Assembly (NCBI GenBank): GCA_029007415.1
Contig: JAQXHT010000095.1
Location: forward strand, 1-17,322
Reading direction: 5' to 3'
DNA length: 17,322 nucleotides
DNA from: a bacterium
GTDB lineage: Bacteria > Bacillota_I > Bacilli_A > RF39 > UBA660
Position numbers and translations under genes: made by a program. The notes under the pieces are model-generated. The model was not told where the DNA came from. It worked only from the letters and a program-made list of their open reading frames with translations, and did not search any database. Shown piece by piece: positions 1 to 7,120 of this stretch. How positions within the stretch are numbered: the stretch's first letter is position 1; every line of letters begins with the position of its first letter.

Positions 1-200
1 AATACAATTTTTTGTATTCATCTATTTTTATAAGCATGAACAGTAGTATTTACTCTTTCACTTATTAACATATTATTACCAAAAACCAAAGCATATTCTG
101 ATTATAATCCATCGTCCTCTATATCAGAATAAACTATTCTATCAATTTGTTGATCTGTTAAATCACTATCATCTATTTTAGATAATCTAATTTCATTCAT
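1..200 (-). pseudogene. YdcF-like (DUF218) protein, decayed N-terminal fragment
   Basis: Reading the minus strand from an ATG at 198-200 gives 32 residues that include LTDQQIDRIVYSDIEDDG, then TAA at 102-104. The same frame continues with SEYALVFGNNMLISERVNTT, then TGA at 18-20, then IQKIV to the window edge. The layout (a helical leader ending in D-x-E-D-D-G, a hydrophobic strand followed by ER-V, then a strand ending KIV) matches the start of YdcF/DUF218 proteins as I remember the family, a Rossmann-like fold found in envelope-associated proteins. An AGAAAGG ribosome site lies about 11 bases upstream of the ATG, so it was probably once a real gene start. Two in-frame stops within 61 codons make it a pseudogene unless they are assembly errors. 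The rest of the gene lies outside the window. The family call comes from pattern memory, not a search. Confidence 0.5.
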
Positions 201-229
201 AAATTCCACAACCTTTCTAATTATATTTT

Positions 230-430
230 TTATTTATTATCATTAAATTCCGCTTTTTGTTTTTCTATTTCTAATGCTAACTCTCTTTAAGCTGGTAAGT
301 ATAATTGATACTTTGAAGCAAATAATTTTTTATTATTAAGTATAGTATCTTTTTTATCAAAACATAAAATTATACCTATTGTTGGCTTATAATAATATAA
401 TACTTTTAATTCTGCAATGACTTTTATTTA
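230..430 (-). pseudogene. DUF1016/YhcG-type PD-(D/E)xK nuclease, C-terminal remnant
   Basis: On the minus strand, one frame from about 421 down to a TAA at 230-232 reads VIAELKV, then KPTIGIILCFDKKDTI, then NNKKLFASKYQLYLP, an in-frame TAA at 287-289, and RELALEIEKQKAEFNDNK. These blocks follow the order of the C-terminal nuclease domain of DUF1016 (YhcG) proteins: the strand bearing the E-x-K motif, the P-x-I-G-I-I-L-C strand, the A-S-K-Y segment, and a final charged helix. The spacing between blocks is too short, which suggests internal deletions between ELKV and KPTIG and after KKDT. There is no start codon or complete domain, and another stop precedes the remnant in frame. I infer a dead remnant of a restriction- or defence-associated nuclease. 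Assignment is by motif order only. Confidence 0.45.
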
Positions 431-492
431 AAAAATTGATAAAATATCTATAGTAGTAGTTATTTATTAAAAAGGAGAAATAAAGATTATAT

Positions 493-1020
493 ATGAATAA
501 AACATTAGAGAATTTAAAAAGTAGAAGAAGTTGTAGAGATTTCAAGAGTGATATGATAACAGAAGAAGAATTAAAAGCTATTATCGAAGCAGGTACTTAT
601 GCTCCAACTGGGCATGGAAAACAATCACCAATCATTATAGCAATAACTAATAAAGAAATACGTGATAAAGTTGCTGAAGAGAATAGAAAAATAGCTGGCT
701 TTAAAGAAAAAATTGATTCATTTTATGGAGCACCAGTTATTTTAGCAGTCTTAGCTGACAAAACTGTACCAACCTATATTTATGATGGAAGTTTAGTTCT
801 TGGTAATATGTTAAATGCTGATGAAAGTTTAGGCTTGGGTAGCATTTGGATTCATAGAGCAAAGGAAGAATTTGAATTACCATTTGGAAAAGAATTACTT
901 AAAAATTTAGAAATAGAAGGAGACTATGAGGGGATTGGTTTTTGTGCATTAGGTTACAAAAATAAAGAAACTCCAAAAGCAACTCCTCGTAAAGATAATT
1001 ATATATATTATATAAGATAA
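493..1020 (+). CDS. nitroreductase family FMN-dependent oxidoreductase
   Basis: The 175-residue protein is a compact member of the nitroreductase (FMN-dependent NAD(P)H oxidoreductase) family, which reduces nitro compounds, quinones or similar acceptors in the cytoplasm. The N-terminus carries the FMN-phosphate motif R11-R12-S13-x-R15-x-F17. A second flavin-contacting stretch is APTGHGKQSP at about 37-46, and G-S-I-W-I-H near 117-122 is the usual conserved C-terminal strand. The C-terminus ends in a basic, aromatic tail typical of the short NfsA/FRP-like subfamilies. AAAGGAG at 471-477 lies 15 bases from the ATG, rather far, but no nearer in-frame start fits. The next gene begins 22 bases downstream and is probably co-transcribed. 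The natural substrate cannot be read from the sequence. Confidence 0.88.
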   Translation: MNKTLENLKSRRSCRDFKSDMITEEELKAIIEAGTYAPTGHGKQSPIIIAITNKEIRDKVAEENRKIAGFKEKIDSFYGAPVILAVLADKTVPTYIYDGSLVLGNMLNADESLGLGSIWIHRAKEEFELPFGKELLKNLEIEGDYEGIGFCALGYKNKETPKATPRKDNYIYYIR

Positions 1021-1042
1021 TAGTGTATAGGATGTGAAATTT

Positions 1043-1558
1043 ATGAATGAAATAATGAAAATAATGGATACTATTGAGTATGGCTTTTTAGATAATTCTT
1101 CAAATGATATCTTTAAAGATAAAGATGCAGAGCAAGTTTTTAATAAAATTTATTATCTTATGTCACCAGAAGAATTATTAATAAAAAAGAAAGGTGTTTG
1201 TTGGGACCAAGTGGAATTAGAAAGAAAACTATTTACAAACAATAGTATCAAAAATAAAACATACTTTATCTATGCAGACAATCATGATACACTACCATCA
1301 CATACTTTTCTTGTATTTTATAAGAATAATAAAGTCTATTGGTTTGAACATTCTTGGTATGATGAAAAAGGTATTCATGAATATAATACTTTGAATGAGT
1401 TATTATTAGATGTTAAAGAAAAGTTTTTAAGAAGTAGAAAAGATGAAATAGAATCAACTGATAAAGTTCATTTATATGAATATCAAAAGCCTAAAAAATA
1501 TCACCTTAGTTGTGAAGAATTTTATCAATATATATTTACTCAAGAGAAAATATATTAA
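1043..1558 (+). CDS. transglutaminase-like superfamily protein
   Basis: The 171-residue protein has the order of a papain-like transglutaminase core: a Cys in K-G-V-C53-W-D-Q (numbered from the ATG chosen here), a His in P-S-H87-T-F-L, and an acidic residue in V-Y-W-F-E102-H. These would be the Cys-His-acid triad, although Glu rather than the more usual Asp sits in the third position. There is no signal peptide or membrane segment, so it probably acts in the cytoplasm. I chose ATG 1043 because AGGATG at 1029-1034 sits nine bases before it; an in-frame GTG at 1034 would overlap that ribosome site and has none of its own. It follows the nitroreductase closely. Whether it is a protease, amidase or cross-linking enzyme is open. 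Confidence 0.72.
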   Translation: MNEIMKIMDTIEYGFLDNSSNDIFKDKDAEQVFNKIYYLMSPEELLIKKKGVCWDQVELERKLFTNNSIKNKTYFIYADNHDTLPSHTFLVFYKNNKVYWFEHSWYDEKGIHEYNTLNELLLDVKEKFLRSRKDEIESTDKVHLYEYQKPKKYHLSCEEFYQYIFTQEKIY

Positions 1559-1654
1559 AGAATAAAGTCCTAGACAGGCGTAAAATTTTAGTAAAATTTG
1601 TAACACTTTAATTGTAAAAATAACCAAAATGCTAGCTATTTTTTTTAATAAAAT

Positions 1655-1670
1655 TATGCTATACTCAATG
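1655..1670 (+). promoter_or_regulatory. extended -10 promoter of the DUF368 gene
   Basis: TATACT at 1660-1665 is preceded by TG at 1657-1658 with one base between, which is the extended -10 form TGnTATAAT. The expected -35 position (about 1637-1642) is only a T-rich stretch, which an extended -10 can tolerate. Transcription would start near 1672, leaving a leader of roughly 58 bases before the ATG at 1730. There is no clear intrinsic terminator in the 1559-1650 gap, so read-through from the preceding pair is possible. Confidence 0.55.
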
Positions 1671-1729
1671 TATCATTTGTGATTATTAAATAAATAAAAT
1701 CATAATATGGTAAAGAAAGGTGGATATTA

Positions 1730-2617
1730 ATGATTATTGACTTCATAAGAGGATTTTTTATGGCCTTAGCTGATAGTGTTCCAGGAGTAAGTGGTGGAAC
1801 AATTGCATTTTTAATGGGATTTTTTGATAAATTTATTAATTCATTAAACTATTTAATGAAAGGTACAAAAGAAGAAAAAATAAAATCAATTAAATTTCTA
1901 GCTAAAATATTTATAGGTTGGATTGTTGGAATGGGATTAGCTGTTACTATTCTAGCAAACCTATTTGATAAAGAAATATATAAGATGAGTTCCTTATTCT
2001 TAGGATTCATTATAGCAGCAATTCCAGTAATGATTATGGAAGAAAAAGAATCTGTTAAAGGGAAATATAAAAATATTATCTGGGCTATTGTTGGAGCAGT
2101 TACTGTTATTTTATTATCATCATTAAAAATGGGAAGTAACTTAGACTTAACCCATTTAAATATAGTTATGTTTATCTATATATTTATTGCAGGAATGCTA
2201 GCTATCTCTGCAATGGTATTACCAGGAATATCTGGATCAACAATACTTTTATCCTTTGGTTTATATATTCCAGTAATAAATGGAGTAAAAGATTTTCTAC
2301 ACTTTGACTTTAGTAGTTTTACCTTACTATTTACTTTAGGAATTGGAATACTTTTCGGAGTAGCGACAGTTTTAAGATTAATCAAGAAATTACTAGATAA
2401 TCATCGTAGTGCTATTGTATATGCTATAATTGGAATGATGATTGGTTCATTATATGCAATAGTAATTGGTCCAACAACATTAAAAGTTCCACAAGCAGCA
2501 ATGACATTAAAGACATTCAGCATAATATTCTTTATTATAGGAGTAGTAATAGTATTAGCATTTCAACAAGTTAAAAACTTACCATTCTATAAAAAAGAAC
2601 TAGCAAAAGATGCATAA
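1730..2617 (+). CDS. DUF368 (PopT-type) undecaprenyl-phosphate transporter
   Basis: The 295-residue polytopic membrane protein has two copies of the family signature, DSVPGVSGGTIAF at 15-27 and AMVLPGISGSTILL at 161-174. They lie in the two halves of an internally repeated fold. About eight hydrophobic segments can be seen, and the protein ends with a short basic tail. DUF368 proteins, together with the unrelated DedA family, have been shown to return undecaprenyl phosphate from the outer to the inner face of the membrane for reuse in wall and glycan synthesis; the role here is inferred from family. GAAAGGTGG at 1713-1721 is a good ribosome site eight bases before the ATG. Its stop codon abuts the stop of the convergent glycosyltransferase gene with no base between. 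The glycan neighbours fit a lipid-carrier recycling role. Confidence 0.9.
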   Translation: MIIDFIRGFFMALADSVPGVSGGTIAFLMGFFDKFINSLNYLMKGTKEEKIKSIKFLAKIFIGWIVGMGLAVTILANLFDKEIYKMSSLFLGFIIAAIPVMIMEEKESVKGKYKNIIWAIVGAVTVILLSSLKMGSNLDLTHLNIVMFIYIFIAGMLAISAMVLPGISGSTILLSFGLYIPVINGVKDFLHFDFSSFTLLFTLGIGILFGVATVLRLIKKLLDNHRSAIVYAIIGMMIGSLYAIVIGPTTLKVPQAAMTLKTFSIIFFIIGVVIVLAFQQVKNLPFYKKELAKDA

Positions 2618-3919
2618 TTATAATTTTTCAAGAATAAAAGAATAATAATAAGTATTAAGAGAATTAGAACTAAATAACTTTTCTAATTCTTTTTCTTTAT
2701 CATTTAAGTTACAAGTGAAAGGATAAATGGTCGTAACTTTATAGCCAGAATCAGCTGCTAGATTAGTAATATCACTACTTGTAAAATGATTTTGTTTCTC
2801 AAAGTTTTCATAATACCAATTATCGCTTAATAACAAACTGATGTTTTTTATAGAACCAATATTTTTACATTCACCAACTATTTTTCCATTATTAGTTAAA
2901 TATCTTTTTAATGATTTAAGAAAAAGAAATGGATTATCAACGGACTCTAAAGAATTACCAATATAAATAGTATCAAATAAAGAATTATCTAGTTCTTCTA
3001 AGGACTTAACCGTTTTAAAAAACTTATTACTAAATAATCTCTTATTGTCATCACTTTCAAGAGAGGTGATATTAGCATTTTTAAAATAATACTTAATTCT
3101 TAAAGAAGAAACACCAATACCAGAGTTATAATCTAAAATGTTATTACCGCTTCCTAAGAAAATAGAAGCATTTTTACTTTTATCAAATTCAAAACAAGAG
3201 AAATGCCATTTGTTTTCAAATACTTGTCTGTTTTTTAAAATGAGTGCATTAAACTTAGCAGTATCACTTCGGAATGCTGTTCCTCTATCATGATAAACGA
3301 ATGAATCATGACATAAAAATAGTTTATATCCTAAAGAAATAATTTGTAATGATAAATCATTGTCTTCTATATAACCTGGTGAATAACTAGTATCTAAAAC
3401 TTTAATCTTATTAATAACTTCTCGTTTAATTAAAAGACAAAAACCAATTAAAAAGACTTTTTCTTCCCAACGATTATTATCACTGATATTATTTAAACTA
3501 GCTTTGCTTTGCATATCTTGATAATCATTATAAATAAAATTACAGCCTTGTAAGTTGTCATTACAATTAGAAATTGGTCCAACTGCTCCAGTGCTATTAC
3601 TATGATATAAACACTTTCTTAAATTAGTTAACCAATTACTAGTAACAATAGTGTCATTATTTAGAAGAAGTATATCGTAATTATGATTAGCTATTTCAAT
3701 ACCTTGGTTGCAACCTATCGGAAAACCTAAATTAGTTTCATTGTAAATAACCTTTATATCACTTTGAGTCTTTAACCATTCCTTTGTTCCATCAGTAGAA
3801 TTGTTATCAATAACGATAATTTCATAAACTTCATCCTTAGTATATTTTCTAATACTCTCAAGACATAACTTTGTTTTTTCTAAATTATTGTAAGTAAGAA
3901 TAATAATACTAGTTCCCAT
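2618..3919 (-). CDS. family 2 glycosyltransferase with C-terminal methyltransferase-like domain
   Basis: The 433-residue protein begins with a GT-A fold: TSIIILTYNN at 3-12, the nucleotide-contacting VIDNNSTDGT at 36-45, NLGFPIGCNQG at 63-73, the metal-binding equivalent LLLNNDT at 84-90, and an acidic catalytic motif G-Y-I-E-D-N-D at 182-188. This set is typical of rhamnosyl- or galactosyl-type GT2 enzymes using nucleotide sugars at the inner membrane face. From about 250 to the end it resembles a class I methyltransferase, but the SAM loop reads ILDYNSGIG at 261-269 where family members usually have a D/E-V-G-C-G-x-G pattern. The second domain may therefore be non-catalytic or bind another ligand. 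GAGGTG lies five bases before the ATG. It is divergent from the DUF6020-like protein and convergent with DUF368. The acceptor is unknown. Confidence 0.82.
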   Translation of the reverse strand: MGTSIIILTYNNLEKTKLCLESIRKYTKDEVYEIIVIDNNSTDGTKEWLKTQSDIKVIYNETNLGFPIGCNQGIEIANHNYDILLLNNDTIVTSNWLTNLRKCLYHSNSTGAVGPISNCNDNLQGCNFIYNDYQDMQSKASLNNISDNNRWEEKVFLIGFCLLIKREVINKIKVLDTSYSPGYIEDNDLSLQIISLGYKLFLCHDSFVYHDRGTAFRSDTAKFNALILKNRQVFENKWHFSCFEFDKSKNASIFLGSGNNILDYNSGIGVSSLRIKYYFKNANITSLESDDNKRLFSNKFFKTVKSLEELDNSLFDTIYIGNSLESVDNPFLFLKSLKRYLTNNGKIVGECKNIGSIKNISLLLSDNWYYENFEKQNHFTSSDITNLAADSGYKVTTIYPFTCNLNDKEKELEKLFSSNSLNTYYYSFILEKL

Positions 3920-4031
3920 ATTTTCACCTCATTAAAACTTATGAAGTAAAAATTGATTTAACTTCTGTAATTAAACGACAACTATTTACAATATCAGTGA
4001 AGAAAAATAGTTAAAATCCTTTTAAATAGTA

Positions 4032-4037
4032 TATAAT
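4032..4037 (+). promoter_or_regulatory. consensus -10 of the large membrane protein gene
   Basis: A perfect TATAAT lies at 4032-4037, followed by the ribosome site AGAGG at 4048-4052 and ATG at 4058. No good -35 hexamer is visible 16-18 bases upstream (the sequence there is an AGTTAA type). The 138-base divergent gap 3920-4057 should also hold the leftward promoter of the glycosyltransferase gene, but I could not pick a convincing one. Confidence 0.45.
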
Positions 4038-4057
4038 TAAATAGAAAAGAGGTATTT

Positions 4058-5863
4058 ATGAAAAAGAAAATAGTTTATTTCTTACTAAGTATGTTAACTG
4101 TTTTAGCAATGTCAATTAATAAAAAAATGATTTACGATAAAGTAATGCCTAATATAAATATAGTAAAACTAAGTTTTTCATTAATGGCTATACTAGTTAT
4201 AACATTTTATCTTTTCTATAAAAGGTATAATAAAAAGACATCTCCTCTAAAACATATTTTAGCAGGTATTTTCTCTTTTTGTTATGTAATAGGAGCTAGT
4301 TATCAAGAGATAGGTTCTTTTGGTTTAGTCTTTAATAGTCCTACTCTTATTTTGATAAGTTTAGTTCAATTATTTTGCTATTACTATTTAATAAAGACAA
4401 TATTTTGTTTTATTGATACATTTTTAGAAAGAAAAGTATCTATTAAAATTAATACTAATAATAAACTAATTAAGAAATTTAAAAGTCACCCATTTCTCTT
4501 TTCAGTAGTAGTTATCTTAATAGCTTGGTCTATCTATATGTTAGCATTTTATCCTTTGATTTTATCAAAAGATCCAAGCTTTCAAATAAAACAGTTTTTC
4601 AATGTAAAAACAAAATATATAGATTATGTTATTCCATTATCAAATAAGGTGAACTTAACTAATCACCATCCAGTATTTCATACTATGTTACTAGGTACTT
4701 CTATAAAAATTGGTCGTTTATTTGGTAGTGATAATTTTGGCTTATTTTTATATGCAATAATGCAAAGTATTACCCTAGCAAGTAGCTTAGCTTGTACTAT
4801 CTCTTATCTTTACAAGAAAAAAAAGTCACTTAGCTTATCACTAGTTTTATTAGCAATTTATTCATTAGTGCCAATGTTTCCTTTTTATGCAATGAGTGCT
4901 GTTAAAGATACTCTTTATACTGCTATTTTAATTTTCTTTGTAATGACATTATTTAAAATAGTAGACAAAAAAGAAATAGAAACAAAAGAGTATATAGCTC
5001 TTGGTGCTTTAAGTATCTTGCTATATTTATTAAGAAATAATGGTATTTATGTAGCCGTATTAACTTTAATTATCTTAGCAATATATAAAAGAAAAGAATT
5101 TCTTTATCTTAGTGTCTTATTGCTATTTGTTTTAACTACTTATATAAGTTATGATAAAGTTCTTTTACCAGCATTAAAGATACCAGCTGGAAGTGTCAGA
5201 GAACAATTATCAGTACCATTTCAGCAAACAGCAAGATACGTAAAAGAACACGAAAAAGAAATTAGTGAAGATGAAAAAGAAAAAATAGATAAAGTATTAG
5301 GTTATGATACATTAAAAGAAAGATATAATCCAAACTTAGCCGATCCAGTTAAAAATCAATATAATAAATATACAACAAAGAAAGAATTAAAAGATTATTT
5401 TCAAGTTTGGTGGAAAGAATTTTTACTTCATCCAGCAACTTATTTAGAAGCAACTTTAAATAATACTTATGGTTATTTTTATCCAGATACTTCTAATTGG
5501 TATATCTATTCTGGAAAAAATTATAACAAATTAATAACTGAAGATAATTTAGTTAATTATCATTATAATAAGTTATCATTTTTAAGAACGGTTCTTTCTG
5601 GTTATGGAATAATATTTCCATATTTACCAGTAGTAGGTTTATTATCAAATATTGGATTTTCAGCTATGGCATTATTAACAACCATTGTTTACTTACTATG
5701 TTCAAAAGAAAAGAAATACATAATTGCTATGCTACCAAGCTTTTTATCATTATTAATTTGTTTCATTTCTCCTGCAAATACTTACTTTAGATATAGTATG
5801 CCATTTGTCTTTTTAATACCTTTTTATACTAGCTATATTTATTTAGTGTTAAGAGAACATTAA
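4058..5863 (+). CDS. DUF6020-like polytopic membrane protein (GT-C-like)
   Basis: This 601-residue protein has a dozen or so hydrophobic segments. After the first large block (to about 168), an outside loop carries K171-D172-P-S-F-Q-I and then T-N202-H-H-P205-V-F-H-T. The pairing of an early loop Asp with an N-H-H-P motif is what I associate with the DUF6020 family and resembles the catalytic first loop of GT-C lipid-linked glycosyltransferases. A hydrophilic stretch at about 374-470, rich in Lys and Glu and then aromatic residues, probably forms an extracytoplasmic domain before the last membrane segments. AGAGG sits five bases before the ATG. Divergence from a GT2 enzyme and closeness to an undecaprenyl-phosphate transporter fit surface polymer assembly or glycosylation. 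The reaction itself is inference; a flippase-like or purely structural role is possible. Confidence 0.65.
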   Translation: MKKKIVYFLLSMLTVLAMSINKKMIYDKVMPNINIVKLSFSLMAILVITFYLFYKRYNKKTSPLKHILAGIFSFCYVIGASYQEIGSFGLVFNSPTLILISLVQLFCYYYLIKTIFCFIDTFLERKVSIKINTNNKLIKKFKSHPFLFSVVVILIAWSIYMLAFYPLILSKDPSFQIKQFFNVKTKYIDYVIPLSNKVNLTNHHPVFHTMLLGTSIKIGRLFGSDNFGLFLYAIMQSITLASSLACTISYLYKKKKSLSLSLVLLAIYSLVPMFPFYAMSAVKDTLYTAILIFFVMTLFKIVDKKEIETKEYIALGALSILLYLLRNNGIYVAVLTLIILAIYKRKEFLYLSVLLLFVLTTYISYDKVLLPALKIPAGSVREQLSVPFQQTARYVKEHEKEISEDEKEKIDKVLGYDTLKERYNPNLADPVKNQYNKYTTKKELKDYFQVWWKEFLLHPATYLEATLNNTYGYFYPDTSNWYIYSGKNYNKLITEDNLVNYHYNKLSFLRTVLSGYGIIFPYLPVVGLLSNIGFSAMALLTTIVYLLCSKEKKYIIAMLPSFLSLLICFISPANTYFRYSMPFVFLIPFYTSYIYLVLREH

Positions 5864-5901
5864 TCAGTTTACATCTTTTTACGGTAAATTACTATTTGCA
5901 A

Positions 5902-5930
5902 TTGATTATATTATTTAATAATTGTATACT
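5902..5930 (+). promoter_or_regulatory. sigma-A type promoter of the 310-residue orphan gene
   Basis: TTGATT at 5902-5907, a 17-base spacer, and TATACT at 5925-5930 make a good housekeeping promoter. Transcription should begin near 5937, leaving a leader of about 33 bases that includes the ribosome site AAAGGAG at 5954-5960. The promoter excludes the in-frame TTG at 5922 as a start, because that codon lies in the -10 region. Confidence 0.7.
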
Positions 5931-5969
5931 CTAAGTAAAGTTATTCTTAGTCGAAAGGAGAAATATTAT

Positions 5970-6902
5970 ATGGAAGAATACTACACACCAAAATATGAAA
6001 GAGACTTTAATCCTTTAAGTTCTAATTCTGTTAAAAGTGTTGGACCAAGAGTGATGGAGAAAGTGAAATCGTTAGGAATTAGTCAAAAGTTTATAGAAAA
6101 TCCATCATTTGATGATATTTTACAAAAACTAGGTTCTAAACTAGAACAAGGAACCGATGAAAATCAAAAATTTTATGTGACTACAGATGAGAATAAGATT
6201 TCCTTATCTTATCGAAGTGGTGATGTCGTTTTTGAGTCTAGTATTACAGCAAATTCAGATAGAATTACAGTTCAACAAGTAGCAGTGGAAAAAGATAAAA
6301 GGTCTGTTGATATAGATGAAATATCACTTGGTGAAAATGGTATAAAATGGGAAAATAAGGGAGCAACAGCTAAAACTTCTAGAGAAAAACAAGATTCTTG
6401 TGATAATTTTTGGCACATTATGTCTACTACCTATGATAATTCTGGTATTGTTTGGATAAGGGAAAGTATGAATGGTTCTAATAAAATTGCTGGAAATATT
6501 GAGCATTGTAACCCTAGTTTAATGTTAGCTAGAACAGATGCAGCTGGTTTGGATTGGGTCGATTTTGACAATAAGCAAACGCAACGTAGAATAAATATAG
6601 ATACAGTAAAAGTTAATTGTGTATATAATAGGGAAGACGGAAGTCAAGATGTACTTGATACTTGTTGTCCTATTAATAGTAGTACTGAAAATATAAAGGA
6701 TATGATTCCATTTTATCCAAGTTATTCTGAGCCTGTTTCAATTCTACCTGAATCTTCAAGTGAAATAAACAGTTTAATTCAAAAAGAAGAGAATTCAAAA
6801 ATTCAAGAAGGATTACAAAAATGGGTAAAAGATAGAGAAAGTTTTTCTTATTATTCTGATAAACCATGGAATAATGGTGAGACAAAAGGTCGTTCTATAT
6901 AA
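5970..6902 (+). CDS. hypothetical protein, 310 residues, family not recognised
   Basis: I do not recognise this protein. It starts at the ATG at 5970, nine bases after AAAGGAG. It has no signal peptide, no membrane segment and no repeat. The middle part (about 60-135) alternates short polar and hydrophobic stretches as a beta-rich domain would. The region at about 140-235 holds Trp-rich segments (DNFWHIM, GIVWIRESM, LDWVDF) and five Cys residues at 144, 180, 217, 232 and 233; the last two form a vicinal pair. Clustered Cys in a cytoplasmic protein could bind metal, but no standard zinc pattern is complete. The C-terminus is a Gln/Glu-rich helix and a short basic tail. The gene has its own promoter and terminator, so it is a monocistron, and its neighbours say little about its job. 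Confidence 0.8.
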   Translation: MEEYYTPKYERDFNPLSSNSVKSVGPRVMEKVKSLGISQKFIENPSFDDILQKLGSKLEQGTDENQKFYVTTDENKISLSYRSGDVVFESSITANSDRITVQQVAVEKDKRSVDIDEISLGENGIKWENKGATAKTSREKQDSCDNFWHIMSTTYDNSGIVWIRESMNGSNKIAGNIEHCNPSLMLARTDAAGLDWVDFDNKQTQRRINIDTVKVNCVYNREDGSQDVLDTCCPINSSTENIKDMIPFYPSYSEPVSILPESSSEINSLIQKEENSKIQEGLQKWVKDRESFSYYSDKPWNNGETKGRSI

Positions 6903-6952
6903 TTAAAAAATTTACTGACAATTATAACCTATTTGTTCTTATTTTTATGACT

Positions 6953-6992
6953 ATGAGTGATAAAATTAATATATTATTTCACTCATTTTTTA
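6953..6992 (+). terminator. intrinsic terminator after the 310-residue orphan
   Basis: ATGAGTGA at 6953-6960 pairs exactly with TCACTCAT at 6979-6986 across an AT-rich loop of 18 bases. A T-rich tail (6986-6992) follows. It lies about 50 bases after the stop codon and well before the next promoter, so it separates the orphan gene from the c-di-AMP module. Confidence 0.75.
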
Positions 6993-7070
6993 TTGAAATC
7001 TTTTAGATTATACTATTTCTAATTAAATTATTTATAATTGACATTTGGTTGATATAAGTTAAAACAATTC

Positions 7071-7099
7071 TTGAAAAAGAAAGCTCATAATGTTATTAT
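7071..7099 (+). promoter_or_regulatory. promoter of the c-di-AMP module
   Basis: TTGAAA at 7071-7076 and TATTAT at 7094-7099 are separated by 17 bases, with a ribosome site GAGGG at 7113-7117 just downstream. A perfect TTGACA also lies at 7038-7043, but no -10 element stands at the right distance from it. The 218-base gap 6903-7120 holds only the terminator described above and this promoter region. Confidence 0.5.
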
Positions 7100-7120
7100 A
7101 AAGATAAGAATAGAGGGTGA

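Noticed and set aside
1583..1599. AT-only inverted repeat after the transglutaminase-like gene as terminator
   Set aside because: The arms are seven A/T bases with no G-C pair and no T-tract after them.
2176..2385. Minus-strand open frame inside the DUF368 gene
   Set aside because: It lies wholly within a strongly conserved gene, has no ribosome site and gives a low-complexity product.
5922..5969. Upstream TTG start for the orphan gene
   Set aside because: The codon lies in the -10 region of its promoter and has no ribosome site; ATG 5970 has AAAGGAG at good distance.
6324..6885. Two minus-strand open frames inside the 310-residue orphan gene
   Set aside because: The plus-strand gene has a promoter, ribosome site and terminator; the minus frames have none of these.
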